The notes below the pieces were generated by a model. That model was not told the DNA's origin. It saw nothing but the letters and a program-made list of their open reading frames with translations, and did not search any database. A program made the position numbers and the translations under genes. DNA of 6,328 nt from Gammaproteobacteria bacterium (lineage in GTDB: Bacteria; Pseudomonadota; Gammaproteobacteria; JAURND01), in assembly GCA_030830425.1 (NCBI GenBank), contig JAURND010000132.1, positions 1 through 6,328 of the forward strand, read 5' to 3'. Of this stretch, positions 1-5,607 are shown piece after piece; position 1 is the stretch's first letter; every line of letters begins with the position of its first letter.

Positions 1-2800
1 ATAACCAATACCGATACTCTTTAGAAAGCGTATTGGCAATATCTGAAAAAGTCGCCGTTCCTTTATCCGCCGCGACTACCAAATAAGAATCATCGCCATC
101 TAAACAAACGGTGTCTTTGGGATGGATAACTGCATCTTGATAAAGATTATCCGTGATATCGAGCAAACCACGGATAAAATCTTGATAACAACGAATACCT
201 TCTTTTTGTATGCCATCTCTATCTAGATTGATGGACATTAATTTAGGGATAAAACCGCCTTTAGCCCCTGCGGGAATAATCACAGCATTTTTAACTTGTT
301 GGGCTTTCATTAAGCCTAAGACTTCTCGGCGAAAATCTTCTCGTCTATCCGACCATCGGATACCGCCGCGAGCAACATCGCCAGCACGCAAATGCACCCC
401 TTCAAAATGAGGCGCATAAACAAAAATTTCATGCAAAGGCTTGGGTTGAGGTAAATCTGGGATTTTGGAAGGATTAAACTTGAAAGAGAGATAAGGCTTA
501 TGGTTTCCATGCGCATCTGTTTGAAAATAATTAGTGCGAACTGTTGCGCAAATCAAGTTTAAAAATATACGCAATATGCGATCTTCATCAAGACTGGCCA
601 CATGAATTAAAGATTGCTTGATTTGGTCAATCCATTGTTTTCTAATGTTGGGTTCAAGATGTTCACCTTGGGGATTAAATTGGCATAAAAATAAATGTAC
701 TAATAATTTTGCGATATTTGAGTGATTGCAAATCGCTTGTTCAATGTAATCCTGACTGAAAGTAATACCCATTTGTTTGATATATTTAGCATAAGCACGC
801 AAAACAACCACCTCACACCATGGCAATTTGGCACTCAATACTAACGCATTAAATCCATCATTCTCTGCTTTAGCATGCCATATGGCATCAAAAGCTGATT
901 GAAAAATCTCTCCCATGCTTTTAATATCAAATGCGAGTTTTGGTGTGCATAAAATATTGAAATCATTGACCCAAGCAGTATGATTGTTTTGATAAGTCAC
1001 ACAATAATATTGTTCGCTGAGCACTCGTAATCCCATTTTTTCGAGAATAGGAATCACATCTGATAATGGAACAGTCGTATCTCGATGATAGAGCTTAAAA
1101 TGTAGTGTTTCAGCAGTAGCATTGACGGATTTATAAATACTGGTTTGTAAATCAGAGGATTCAAAAATTAACTTCTCTAGACAAACAATATCTTTTGCTG
1201 CTATTTGAGGGCTGAAACTTTCTCGATAAGCGGCAGTAAAAGAGCGTTTATAGTTGGTTGCTAATGCGCTGCCTTTTTCTTCTCCCAATAGCGCAGTCAA
1301 TTGCTGATATAACCCATCTTTCCATGATCTGCCAATCTCTATAATCTCTTGTTCAATTCGTGAGAGCGAATATATTTGAGGTTTTTTAGGATCAATTCTG
1401 ACTGTAAAATGAATGCATGAAAGCAGAGAATCTGAAAAAATAGTCGTATACGAGGTTTCTAATGCATCCAAAGATTTTTTAAGAATGGCTTCAATGCGAT
1501 CACAAAGCTCCATATTAAAGTCATCAGAAGGCACATAAACTAAACAAGAAATGAAACGATTGAAAATATCTTTGCGTGCGAATAAGCGAATGCATCGACG
1601 ATCCTGTAGATGCAAGATAGCAATACTCAGATCAAATAATTCATCAGCAGTTGCGTGAAATAAATCATCACGAGGTAATGTTTTAAGAATGTGTGCTAAT
1701 GCTTTATAGGCATGACTATTTTCAGGTAATCTGGAACGCTCGAGCACATAATGAAATTTTTGGCGAATCAGCGGAAAATCTTTGGGGTCTGAGTTGTAAA
1801 CGGTACTGGTATACAGTCCAATAAACCAGCGTTCACCAATCACTTGTCCCTCATCATCAAAACATTTTACGCTAATATAGTCTGTGTAGCGTCTACCGTG
1901 TACGGTAGAGCGCGTGTTGGTTTTCGCAAGAATAATAGGGTAATCAGATAGCGAGAGCGCTTTGGCTTTTGGTGGTAAATCTTCGTAATAGCGAACCTTT
2001 CTACTGGTTTTGGTGTCTCGCAATACGCCTAATCCGCTATTAGGTTTTAAGCGCAATGCAAGGTGATCGCCTTCCAAAACCCGCTCATAATAGCGAAATC
2101 CGAGTAATGTAAAGTGATTGTCCAGCAACCATCTTAAAAAAGTATTGATTTCTTCTATATAAGCTTCTTGTGCAGGCAGCTTATGCTGTTCAAGATCTTT
2201 TAATGCAGAATAAATCTCAGCCTCCATTTTTGACCAATCTTCAACTGCCATGCGCGCATCATTGATGACACGATCTAGAGATTCTCCCAAGTCTTTAAGG
2301 ATTTTTGGATCTGATTGCCGATTGATCTCGATATAAATAGGCGCCTCTATTAAAATGCCTTTTGTAACATTGTTAACACAAGTCTCAGAAATTTGATGCT
2401 TCGCGTTTCTGACGACTTTAAGTCCACCTAAGTGAAGCACAAAGCGTATCGTAAAACCAAGTCGATTTATTTCGTTACACAAAGAGTCAACTAAAAAAGG
2501 TTGATCATCTAAAGTAAACATTAATACGGTATGGCTACTTTCCCACCCGTCGACGTCTAATTGTGGATTAAAAATTCGTCGTTTGTACTCACTAGGCGCC
2601 CGTTTTTCGACTAGTTTCCAATGAGAAAAAGCAGCACCATAGAGATCCCTCATTGAGCGTTCACTGAGATCTTCAAAAGGCGCATGCGCATAATATTGTT
2701 GAATAAAAGGCAAAAGAAGCGGTGCTTGTTTTTTAGGGGCGTTTTTTTGGGCGTAGGTGACGATCTTTTGGATTAAATCTTTTTTTAATTTTTCAGTCAT
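1..2800 (-). CDS. gdhB: NAD-specific glutamate dehydrogenase, large (about 180 kDa) type, N-terminal 933 residues; 3' end outside window
   Basis: The frame is open from the ATG at 2800 to the left edge; I translated it throughout and found no stop or frameshift. The family oxidises L-glutamate to 2-oxoglutarate and ammonium with NAD+ in the cytoplasm. Family proteins are about 1,600 residues, so roughly 40% is missing here. Residues 1 to about 650 are the regulatory region, with the PFLVDS motif at 101-106. The catalytic part follows: LRAYAKY (667-673), ARGGIRWSDRREDF (from 810), KAQQVKNA with Lys832, GAKGGF with Lys847, and the VVAADKGTATFSDIAN stretch around 905-920. These are diagnostic of this class and cover the glutamate-binding and catalytic lysines. 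No other ATG occurs in frame before an upstream stop at 2866-2864, so the start is firm. It lacks a clear Shine-Dalgarno: the ATG follows GCCAAAAAAA. No convincing promoter was found. Family assignment is very secure; the symbol follows Pseudomonas usage. Confidence 0.96.
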   Translation of the reverse strand, partial: MTEKLKKDLIQKIVTYAQKNAPKKQAPLLLPFIQQYYAHAPFEDLSERSMRDLYGAAFSHWKLVEKRAPSEYKRRIFNPQLDVDGWESSHTVLMFTLDDQPFLVDSLCNEINRLGFTIRFVLHLGGLKVVRNAKHQISETCVNNVTKGILIEAPIYIEINRQSDPKILKDLGESLDRVINDARMAVEDWSKMEAEIYSALKDLEQHKLPAQEAYIEEINTFLRWLLDNHFTLLGFRYYERVLEGDHLALRLKPNSGLGVLRDTKTSRKVRYYEDLPPKAKALSLSDYPIILAKTNTRSTVHGRRYTDYISVKCFDDEGQVIGERWFIGLYTSTVYNSDPKDFPLIRQKFHYVLERSRLPENSHAYKALAHILKTLPRDDLFHATADELFDLSIAILHLQDRRCIRLFARKDIFNRFISCLVYVPSDDFNMELCDRIEAILKKSLDALETSYTTIFSDSLLSCIHFTVRIDPKKPQIYSLSRIEQEIIEIGRSWKDGLYQQLTALLGEEKGSALATNYKRSFTAAYRESFSPQIAAKDIVCLEKLIFESSDLQTSIYKSVNATAETLHFKLYHRDTTVPLSDVIPILEKMGLRVLSEQYYCVTYQNNHTAWVNDFNILCTPKLAFDIKSMGEIFQSAFDAIWHAKAENDGFNALVLSAKLPWCEVVVLRAYAKYIKQMGITFSQDYIEQAICNHSNIAKLLVHLFLCQFNPQGEHLEPNIRKQWIDQIKQSLIHVASLDEDRILRIFLNLICATVRTNYFQTDAHGNHKPYLSFKFNPSKIPDLPQPKPLHEIFVYAPHFEGVHLRAGDVARGGIRWSDRREDFRREVLGLMKAQQVKNAVIIPAGAKGGFIPKLMSINLDRDGIQKEGIRCYQDFIRGLLDITDNLYQDAVIHPKDTVCLDGDDSYLVVAADKGTATFSDIANTLSKEYRYWL

Positions 2801-2926
2801 TTTTTTTGGCGGCTGGGTGTAAGCTAAAAAAGAGGTGTCTGATATGCCGCTCTTGACTGAGGTCTAGTGGTTTTTGCCAGTCTTTTTGGGAGGGGAATAG
2901 TCGTCAGAGCTACCTCATGAAAATAG

Positions 2927-3112
2927 CAGCAATCCCCGTCAAAAATGCGGGTAATTGCTGCCTAGTTGATGACGCTCGCGAAAACAAATTTTGGGTTGCT
3001 ATCAGGAGAACCGGCTACGGGCCCACTTCGCTCTTTTCTATTCAGTGCCCTATTGATGCTGTCAACAGCGCCTATCTTTACGAGGGGGACTTATCTCCTG
3101 CTTTTAAAATCC
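2927..3112 (+). repeat. Degenerate copy A of the intergenic MITE-like family (long form, left part)
   Basis: The segment opens with CAGCAATCCCCGTCAAAA, matching by eye the end of the intact element at 3992-3817 read on the minus strand (CAGCAAATCCCGCTCAAAA), and similarity continues through a GCGG..TTGCT block. The first 35 bases can fold back: GCAGCAATCCCCG (2926-2938) faces CGGGTAATTGCTGC (2948-2961). From 2981 to 3112 it aligns with 5024-5150, sharing AAAACAA, TTGCTATCAGG, CAGCGCC and TTTAAAATC in the same order. No target duplication was found, and the right end may be the fragment at 3323-3404. An 83-codon open frame across it (2917-3168) has no recognisable domain and is probably incidental. 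Confidence 0.55.
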
Positions 3113-3322
3113 AATTGTTATTATACTCATTCAACCTGAAGTTACCGTCTTTTTCACCTTCAGGCTGAGACAAAACCAGGGGGGGGTTTTAAGGGGGATT
3201 ATTTTTCTTCCGTTAAATTCAAAAGATTATTCCGCTTTCAACTGATATCAGTGGTATGTCTACTTAGATTTCTCAAATGATCTTACCTCTTCTTTAGAAG
3301 TTTCAGCTTAAACCGCAGAAGT
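3113..3322. other. Gene-free spacer with small palindromes and a G8 tract
   Basis: No gene is recognised here. It contains an 11-bp inverted repeat with one mismatch (3131-3141 with 3158-3168, core CCTGAAG/CTTCAGG), in which the mismatch becomes a G-U pair in minus-strand RNA. No U-run follows on either strand, so it is not a standard terminator. A run of eight G (3179-3186) is followed by TTTTAAGGGGG. A perfect 12-nt palindrome, ACTGATATCAGT, lies at 3241-3252. The stretch probably belongs to the surrounding repeat debris, either as the interior of a long element or as another element inserted in it. Confidence 0.4.
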
Positions 3323-3404
3323 GGCTATCAGGAATGAGACTATTTGCCATGAAAAATTCTCAAAGAAAAACATTTTTTAGCTGCCAAAGCATGAAGGGGG
3401 TTGC
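3323..3404 (+). repeat. Degenerate copy C of the MITE-like family (right half)
   Basis: Read on the plus strand, this segment aligns along its length with the minus-strand reading of 3903-3817, the right half of the intact element. Shared landmarks in order are CTATCAG, AATG, ATTT, GAAAAA, TTTAGC, AAAG and a G-rich end before TTGC; identity is about 65% by eye. It could be the right end of the copy starting at 2927, giving one element of about 480 bp, or a separate truncated copy. The terminal TIR is eroded (GGGGGTTGC in place of CGGGAATTGC). Confidence 0.5.
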
Positions 3405-3458
3405 AATCTTCTCTTGAGATTTTCGCGCCATGGTAAGACTTTTTAAGACCGAGAAAAG

Positions 3459-3572
3459 GATTATCCCGTAATTTTCTAAAAAAGTAATATGTGCATCTTG
3501 ATGCAAGCTAAAGGGGTTCAGACTTGCGTCAGGATTTCACGTTTAGTGTTAATGAGCCCCCCTGGGATAATC
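3459..3572. repeat. Inverted-repeat-bounded segment downstream of rpmG
   Basis: GATTATCCC (3459-3467) and GGGATAATC (3564-3572) form a perfect 9-bp inverted repeat separated by 96 bases, ending 6 bases past the rpmG stop. Inside is a small hairpin (TGCATC TT GATGCA). No flanking direct repeat was found and the ends differ from the CAGCAATTCCCG family. It could be another small element, or chance. In minus-strand RNA the right arm would come first after rpmG, but no U-tract follows either arm, so a terminator role is unsupported. Confidence 0.3.
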
Positions 3573-3578
3573 GCAAAA

Positions 3579-3773
3579 TTACTTGATTTTATCTTCTTCA
3601 AATAAAACGTGAGCACCAGTTTTGCCCGTTGCTTCGTTGAAAGCGCGAGGATCAAACTTCTTTTTTTTGAGTTTTTCAGCGCCTTTTGTTTTTGTCGTGG
3701 TGTAAAAGGTGCCTGTTAATTTGCCATCTTTGGTCTTCCCTTTCGATTTTAATTTAATTTTATCTCGTGCCAT
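3579..3773 (-). CDS. rpmG: Large ribosomal subunit protein bL33, long variant
   Basis: This 64-residue, very basic protein has the bL33 signature: FYTTTKTK at 23-30, KKFDPRAF at 38-45 and the C-terminal HVLFEEDKIK at 55-64. bL33 binds the 50S subunit near the E site. Typical gammaproteobacterial bL33 is about 50-56 residues. The extra length appears to be two short insertions, one near residues 11-19 (KGKTKDGKL) and one before HV (about 46-54, NEATGKTGA). No cysteine is present, so it is the zinc-free form. The start is supported by AGGA (3786-3783) 9 bases upstream. It follows rpmB on the same strand, the usual order, but the gap is 224 bases, mostly occupied by an inserted element. It may still be co-transcribed with rpmB; no strong promoter of its own was seen. 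Confidence 0.93.
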   Translation of the reverse strand: MARDKIKLKSKGKTKDGKLTGTFYTTTKTKGAEKLKKKKFDPRAFNEATGKTGAHVLFEEDKIK

Positions 3774-3807
3774 GCGTATTTTTCCTGTGTGAACTGTTTT
3801 TGTTTTC

Positions 3808-4001
3808 TACGATCATCAGCAATTCCCGTTACCCTTTAACAAGGCTAAACAAATGGTTTTTTATGAAAGTTTTTCGTAGTAAATGACCCCATTACTGATA
3901 GTCGCATAGGGGGGTTATTAAGAGGCGCGGGCTTATCAAAGCGACGCGTTAAAACCAAAAAGCAAGTTCCGCGTTTTGAGCGGGATTTGCTGTACGATCA
4001 T
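3808..4001 (-). mobile_element. MITE-like element (3817-3992) with 9-bp target-site duplication
   Basis: The element runs from CAGCAATTCCCG (3817-3828) to CGGGATTTGCTG (3981-3992), terminal inverted repeats of 12 bp with one mismatch. TACGATCAT is perfectly repeated immediately outside both ends (3808-3816 and 3993-4001). This is the classic arrangement of a transposed element with a 9-bp target duplication. At 176 bp it has no coding capacity, so it would need a transposase supplied in trans. The insertion lies exactly at the end of rpmB, whose TGA (4000-3998) falls inside the duplication, so neither ribosomal gene is broken. The interior has a 9-bp inverted repeat (AATGACCCC 3882-3890 with GGGGTTATT 3911-3919, one G-T) and a short GC hairpin CCGC/GCGG near 3969-3983. 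The IS family that mobilised it cannot be named from this. Confidence 0.8.
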
Positions 4002-4228
4002 TCAAACTCAAGGTTGAATTTTGCGAGTGCTTTTTCTAAGCCCAGCTTATCGATAGTACGTATGGTATTGGTGCAAACGCGCAAAGTGATAAAGCGTTCT
4101 AAGCGTTCTACCCAAAAACGACGTGTTTGTAAATTTGGCAAAAAACGACGTTTAGTTTTGTTATTCGCATGCGAAACATTATTACCAACCTGTGGTCTCT
4201 TTGCGGTGATTTGACATACTCTAGACAT
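3998..4228 (-). CDS. rpmB: Large ribosomal subunit protein bL28
   Basis: This 76-residue protein contains the bL28 hallmarks: MSRVCQIT and KRP at the N-terminus, [19 protein letters not shown] at 15-33, RRFWVE, and LRV followed by RTIDKLGLE. The usual TGKRP reads TAKRP here. The open frame extends 16 codons further upstream to 4276. The start at 4228 is preferred because it matches the family N-terminus exactly and has TGGAGA (4242-4237) 8 bases upstream. It is a structural protein of the 50S subunit. rpmG follows on the same strand after the inserted MITE-like element, which begins at the stop codon. The C-terminus (KFNLEFE) falls within the usual length, so the insertion seems not to have altered the product. 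Confidence 0.95.
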   Translation of the reverse strand: MSRVCQITAKRPQVGNNVSHANNKTKRRFLPNLQTRRFWVERLERFITLRVCTNTIRTIDKLGLEKALAKFNLEFE

Positions 4229-4236
4229 AACAACAA

Positions 4237-4242
4237 TCTCCA
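4237..4242 (-). promoter_or_regulatory. Shine-Dalgarno of rpmB
   Basis: TGGAGA on the minus strand lies 8 bases before the ATG at 4228. It decides between the two possible starts of the frame: the upstream ATG at 4276 has no comparable site and would add residues foreign to bL28. Confidence 0.7.
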
Positions 4243-4282
4243 TTAAACATTTATCAGATAAAAACAGTAGAAACAAGCGGTA

Positions 4283-4311
4283 TTTTTACCAGAATTCGTT
4301 GCTTTTAGCAA
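4283..4311 (-). promoter_or_regulatory. Candidate promoter of rpmB-rpmG
   Basis: Minus strand: TTGCTA (4311-4306), a 17-base spacer, then TAAAAA (4288-4283) preceded by TGG, an extended -10. Transcription would begin near 4276, giving a leader of about 48 bases. The -35 hexamer lies in the inverted-repeat remnant at 4305-4336. An alternative pair, TTGTTT with TAAATG 17 bases later, sits closer to the gene, so the assignment is tentative. Confidence 0.4.
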
Positions 4312-4336
4312 TTCGAAAGTTGGCGGGAATTGCTAA
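4305..4336. repeat. Short remnant of the MITE-like family between rpmB and grxD
   Basis: TTAGCAATTC (4305-4314) and GAATTGCTAA (4327-4336) form a perfect 10-bp inverted repeat with a 12-base loop. The right arm with its inner flank (AAAGTTGGCGGGAATTGCT) matches the end of the intact element (AAAGGGTAACGGGAATTGCT) at most positions, so it looks like two element ends brought together by internal deletion. The 9-mer TTTTAGCAA occurs at 4303-4311 and 4337-4345. Just downstream, CTTGCTTT T AAAGCAAG (4352-4368) is a separate 8-bp palindrome. Confidence 0.5.
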
Positions 4337-4446
4337 TTTTAGCAAACTGAACTTGCTTTTAAAGCAAGAATAAAGAAAAATGGAGCTTGATGTTTGGGAA
4401 TAAGCATTTATTCGTCCTCACCCCTTAATTTATAGAGAATTTTCAC

Positions 4447-4779
4447 ATGACAATACAAGACACGATTAAACAGCAACTACATGATCACTCTATTGTTTTA
4501 TACATGAAAGGAACACCGATTTTTCCACAATGCGGCTTTTCCGCAAGAGCCGTACAATTACTTCAGCAGTGTTTGGATAATTTTGAAACAGATACGATTA
4601 AAATATTATATGTAAATGTACTAGAAAACACCGAAATTCGAGAAGGCATTAAACAATATGGTCAGTGGCCAACCATTCCTCAGTTATATATTCGAGGTGA
4701 ACTAATGGGTGGCAGCGATATCATAGAAACGTTATTCCATTCTGGGGAATTGCAAAAAGAGATTGCTGCTGCGTTATAA
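4447..4779 (+). CDS. grxD: Monothiol glutaredoxin of the CGFS type (Grx4 family)
   Basis: This 110-residue, single-domain thioredoxin-fold protein has the CGFS active site at 29-32 (Cys29), the glutathione-contacting YMKG at 19-22, WPTIPQLYIRGELMGGSDI at 74-92 (cis-Pro78 and the GG-S-D glutathione-binding loop), and GEL near the C-terminus. The family binds a [2Fe-2S] cluster with glutathione, usually as a dimer or with BolA, and carries clusters and iron signals in the cytosol; it is a poor general disulfide reductase. Length is normal. One substitution stands out: Ile25 in GTPIFPQCGFS, where Lys is common. The start is the first ATG of the frame, with only a weak purine stretch (TAGAGA) upstream. 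No strong promoter was found in 4369-4446. A possible -10 (TATAGA, 4431-4436) sits very near the start codon. tRNA-Leu follows 30 bases after the stop. Confidence 0.95.
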   Translation: MTIQDTIKQQLHDHSIVLYMKGTPIFPQCGFSARAVQLLQQCLDNFETDTIKILYVNVLENTEIREGIKQYGQWPTIPQLYIRGELMGGSDIIETLFHSGELQKEIAAAL

Positions 4780-4780
4780 T
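4750..4780 (+). promoter_or_regulatory. Candidate promoter of tRNA-Leu inside the end of grxD
   Basis: A perfect TATAAT (4775-4780) overlaps the grxD stop codon, with TTGCAA (4750-4755) 19 bases upstream as a possible -35. Initiation near 4787 would give a precursor leader of about 23 bases. The -10 is ideal; the spacer is slightly long. Confidence 0.5.
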
Positions 4781-4809
4781 ATGGATACAATTGTTTTCCA
4801 CTAAAAAAT

Positions 4810-4896
4810 GCCGGAGTGGCGAAATTGGTAGACGCGTCAGACTCAAAATCTGATAGTGGCAACACTGTGTCGGTTCGAGTCCGACCTCCGGCACCA
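4810..4896 (+). tRNA. tRNA-Leu, anticodon CAA
   Basis: An 87-base class II tRNA with the 3' CCA encoded (4894-4896). The acceptor stem GCCGGAG (4810-4816) pairs fully with CTCCGGC (4886-4892), with discriminator A. The anticodon stem TCAGA/TCTGA encloses the loop CTCAAAA, placing anticodon CAA at 4844-4846, which reads UUG. The long variable arm AGTG-GCAA-CACT is typical of leucine tRNAs. The T-arm is GTCGG TTCGAGT CCGAC. It lies 30 bases after grxD and 21 bases before a repeat element. No clear intrinsic terminator follows. Confidence 0.97.
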
Positions 4897-4917
4897 TCTT
4901 AAAGGCATCTTTCAAAA

Positions 4918-5177
4918 CAGCTTCCGCCAAAAACGAGAGGCTTACTGCCTGTTTTAACAATGAGGCAACCCAGAAAACTTCGCCAAAAACTCAGAATCTT
5001 CTTTCTAATTGATGGGGTTTTCAAAAACAAGTTTCCGCTTGCTATCAGGTGGAGAGCCAGTTTACTTGGCCCTCTTCCCTAAAACCCCATTACCCTCCCA
5101 TCAGCAGCGCCAATTTTTACAAGGGAAGAATTTTGCCCCCTTTAAAATCAAAAGGCCATAAAGAGCCGGAATTGCTA
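4918..5177 (+). repeat. Degenerate copy B of the MITE-like family (long form)
   Basis: The left end CAGCTTCCGCCAAAAACGAG and the following TTACTGCCTGTTTTAAC match the intact element's minus-strand reading (CAGCAAATCCCGCTCAAAAC, then TTGCTTTTTGGTTTTAAC) with small gaps. The right end AGCCGGAATTGCTA matches its CGGGAATTGCTG. The interior (5024-5150) aligns with copy A at 2981-3112, so A and B form a longer subtype of at least 260 bp. No target duplication is visible (CTTTCAAAA on the left, TAAGGAATC on the right), consistent with an older insertion. It starts 21 bases after tRNA-Leu. Confidence 0.55.
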
Positions 5178-5414
5178 TAAGGAATCCCATATCTCGAATC
5201 TTCAGTCGGCTTGAGTAATTCCTTCTGGGTGCGGCGGATCTCGTGATGCGTCATTAGGACGTCCAAGTCAACTATGACGCACTCGATCTCGCCGCGGTAT
5301 TTTTATGCCCCGGCCGTCTTGCGTTCGACAAATTGCTACTTCGCGCAAAAACACGCTCCGCATGGCTACCGGGGGCTCTTCGACTTCGACCTTCGGTCTC
5401 TCCTGTCTCATCGT
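5178..5414. other. G+C-rich gene-free block with long imperfect palindrome
   Basis: No gene is recognised. Bases 5221-5400 are 57% G+C by my count, against about 38-40% in neighbouring genes, suggesting a separate origin. An imperfect inverted repeat spans 5231-5295: GCGGCG/CGCCGC outside, GATC/GATC, then TGCGTCAT/ATGACGCA (5247-5254 with 5274-5281) around a 19-base loop holding the palindrome GGACGTCC. AGTAATTCC (5214-5222) can also pair, with one G-T, with GGAATTGCT (5168-5176) at the end of copy B. A 45-codon minus-strand frame (ATG 5254 to stop 5117) and two frames over 80 codons cross the region, none with a recognised domain. Confidence 0.45.
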
Positions 5415-5607
5415 CAGAAATCTGAAAATTGCTTCCTTGTTTTAACGCGCGCTTGGACAGATCTGCGCTCGCAGCGTAAAAAGAGAAAACGGCCCTTTCT
5501 CTTTTTACGCACACGATGCGGTTACCTGGAATAGGACTATTTACGATAAATAACTTTTACAAGAAACCCTTTGTTTTAGCCTGCTCAGAGGTCAGCGGAA
5601 ATTGCTG
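5415..5607 (+). repeat. Degenerate copy D of the MITE-like family (short form), overlapping the Sel1-SPOR gene end
   Basis: The left part contains TTGCTTCCTTGTTTTAACGC, matching the intact element's minus-strand TTGCTTTTTGGTTTTAACGC. The right part (about 5527-5607) aligns with the minus-strand reading of 3893-3817 at about 70% identity by eye, sharing ATTTAC, AACTTT, AAACC, TTTAGCCT, AGG and the terminal CGG.AATTGCTG. The length (193 bp) is near the intact 176 bp. The left end is placed at CAGAAATCTG by similarity and is less certain. No 9-bp target duplication was found. The last 23 bases (5585-5607) fall within the minus-strand coding region of the Sel1-SPOR protein. Confidence 0.6.
5474..5510. 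repeat. Perfect 15-bp hairpin inside copy D
   Basis: GCGTAAAAAGAGAAA (5474-5488) and TTTCTCTTTTTACGC (5496-5510) are exact inverse complements around a 7-base loop, ACGGCCC. It lies between the convergent tRNA-Leu and Sel1-SPOR genes, so RNA from either side could fold. The pyrimidine run is inside the stem, not after it, so it does not look like a canonical rho-independent terminator. Its perfection contrasts with the erosion of the surrounding element. Confidence 0.75.

Noticed and set aside
2801..2926. Riboswitch or leader RNA upstream of glutamate dehydrogenase
   Set aside because: No conserved riboswitch core or terminator/antiterminator pair could be seen in this 126-base leader.
2917..3168. 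83-codon plus-strand open frame as a gene
   Set aside because: It lies wholly in repeat copy A, has no recognised domain and no clear ribosome-binding site, and the homologous frame in copy B is broken by stops.
4229..4276. N-terminal extension of bL28 to the upstream ATG
   Set aside because: The extra 16 residues are not part of the family, and the internal start at 4228 has a good Shine-Dalgarno.
4721..4960. 79-codon minus-strand frame containing VPEVGLEPT
   Set aside because: This is the familiar spurious translation antisense to a leucine tRNA; it runs across the tRNA and the end of grxD.
5474..5510. Rho-independent terminator for tRNA-Leu or the Sel1-SPOR gene
   Set aside because: The U-rich run is paired inside the stem, no U-tract follows on either strand, and it lies almost 600 bases from the tRNA.
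5272..5534. Two opposing open frames of 80 and 86 codons
   Set aside because: They overlap each other on opposite strands across the G+C-rich block and copy D. The high G+C lowers stop frequency there, and neither product resembles a known family.
2927..5607. CRISPR array
   Set aside because: The repeats are imperfect, unevenly spaced, occur in both orientations and are separated by genes; there is no regular repeat-spacer pattern.
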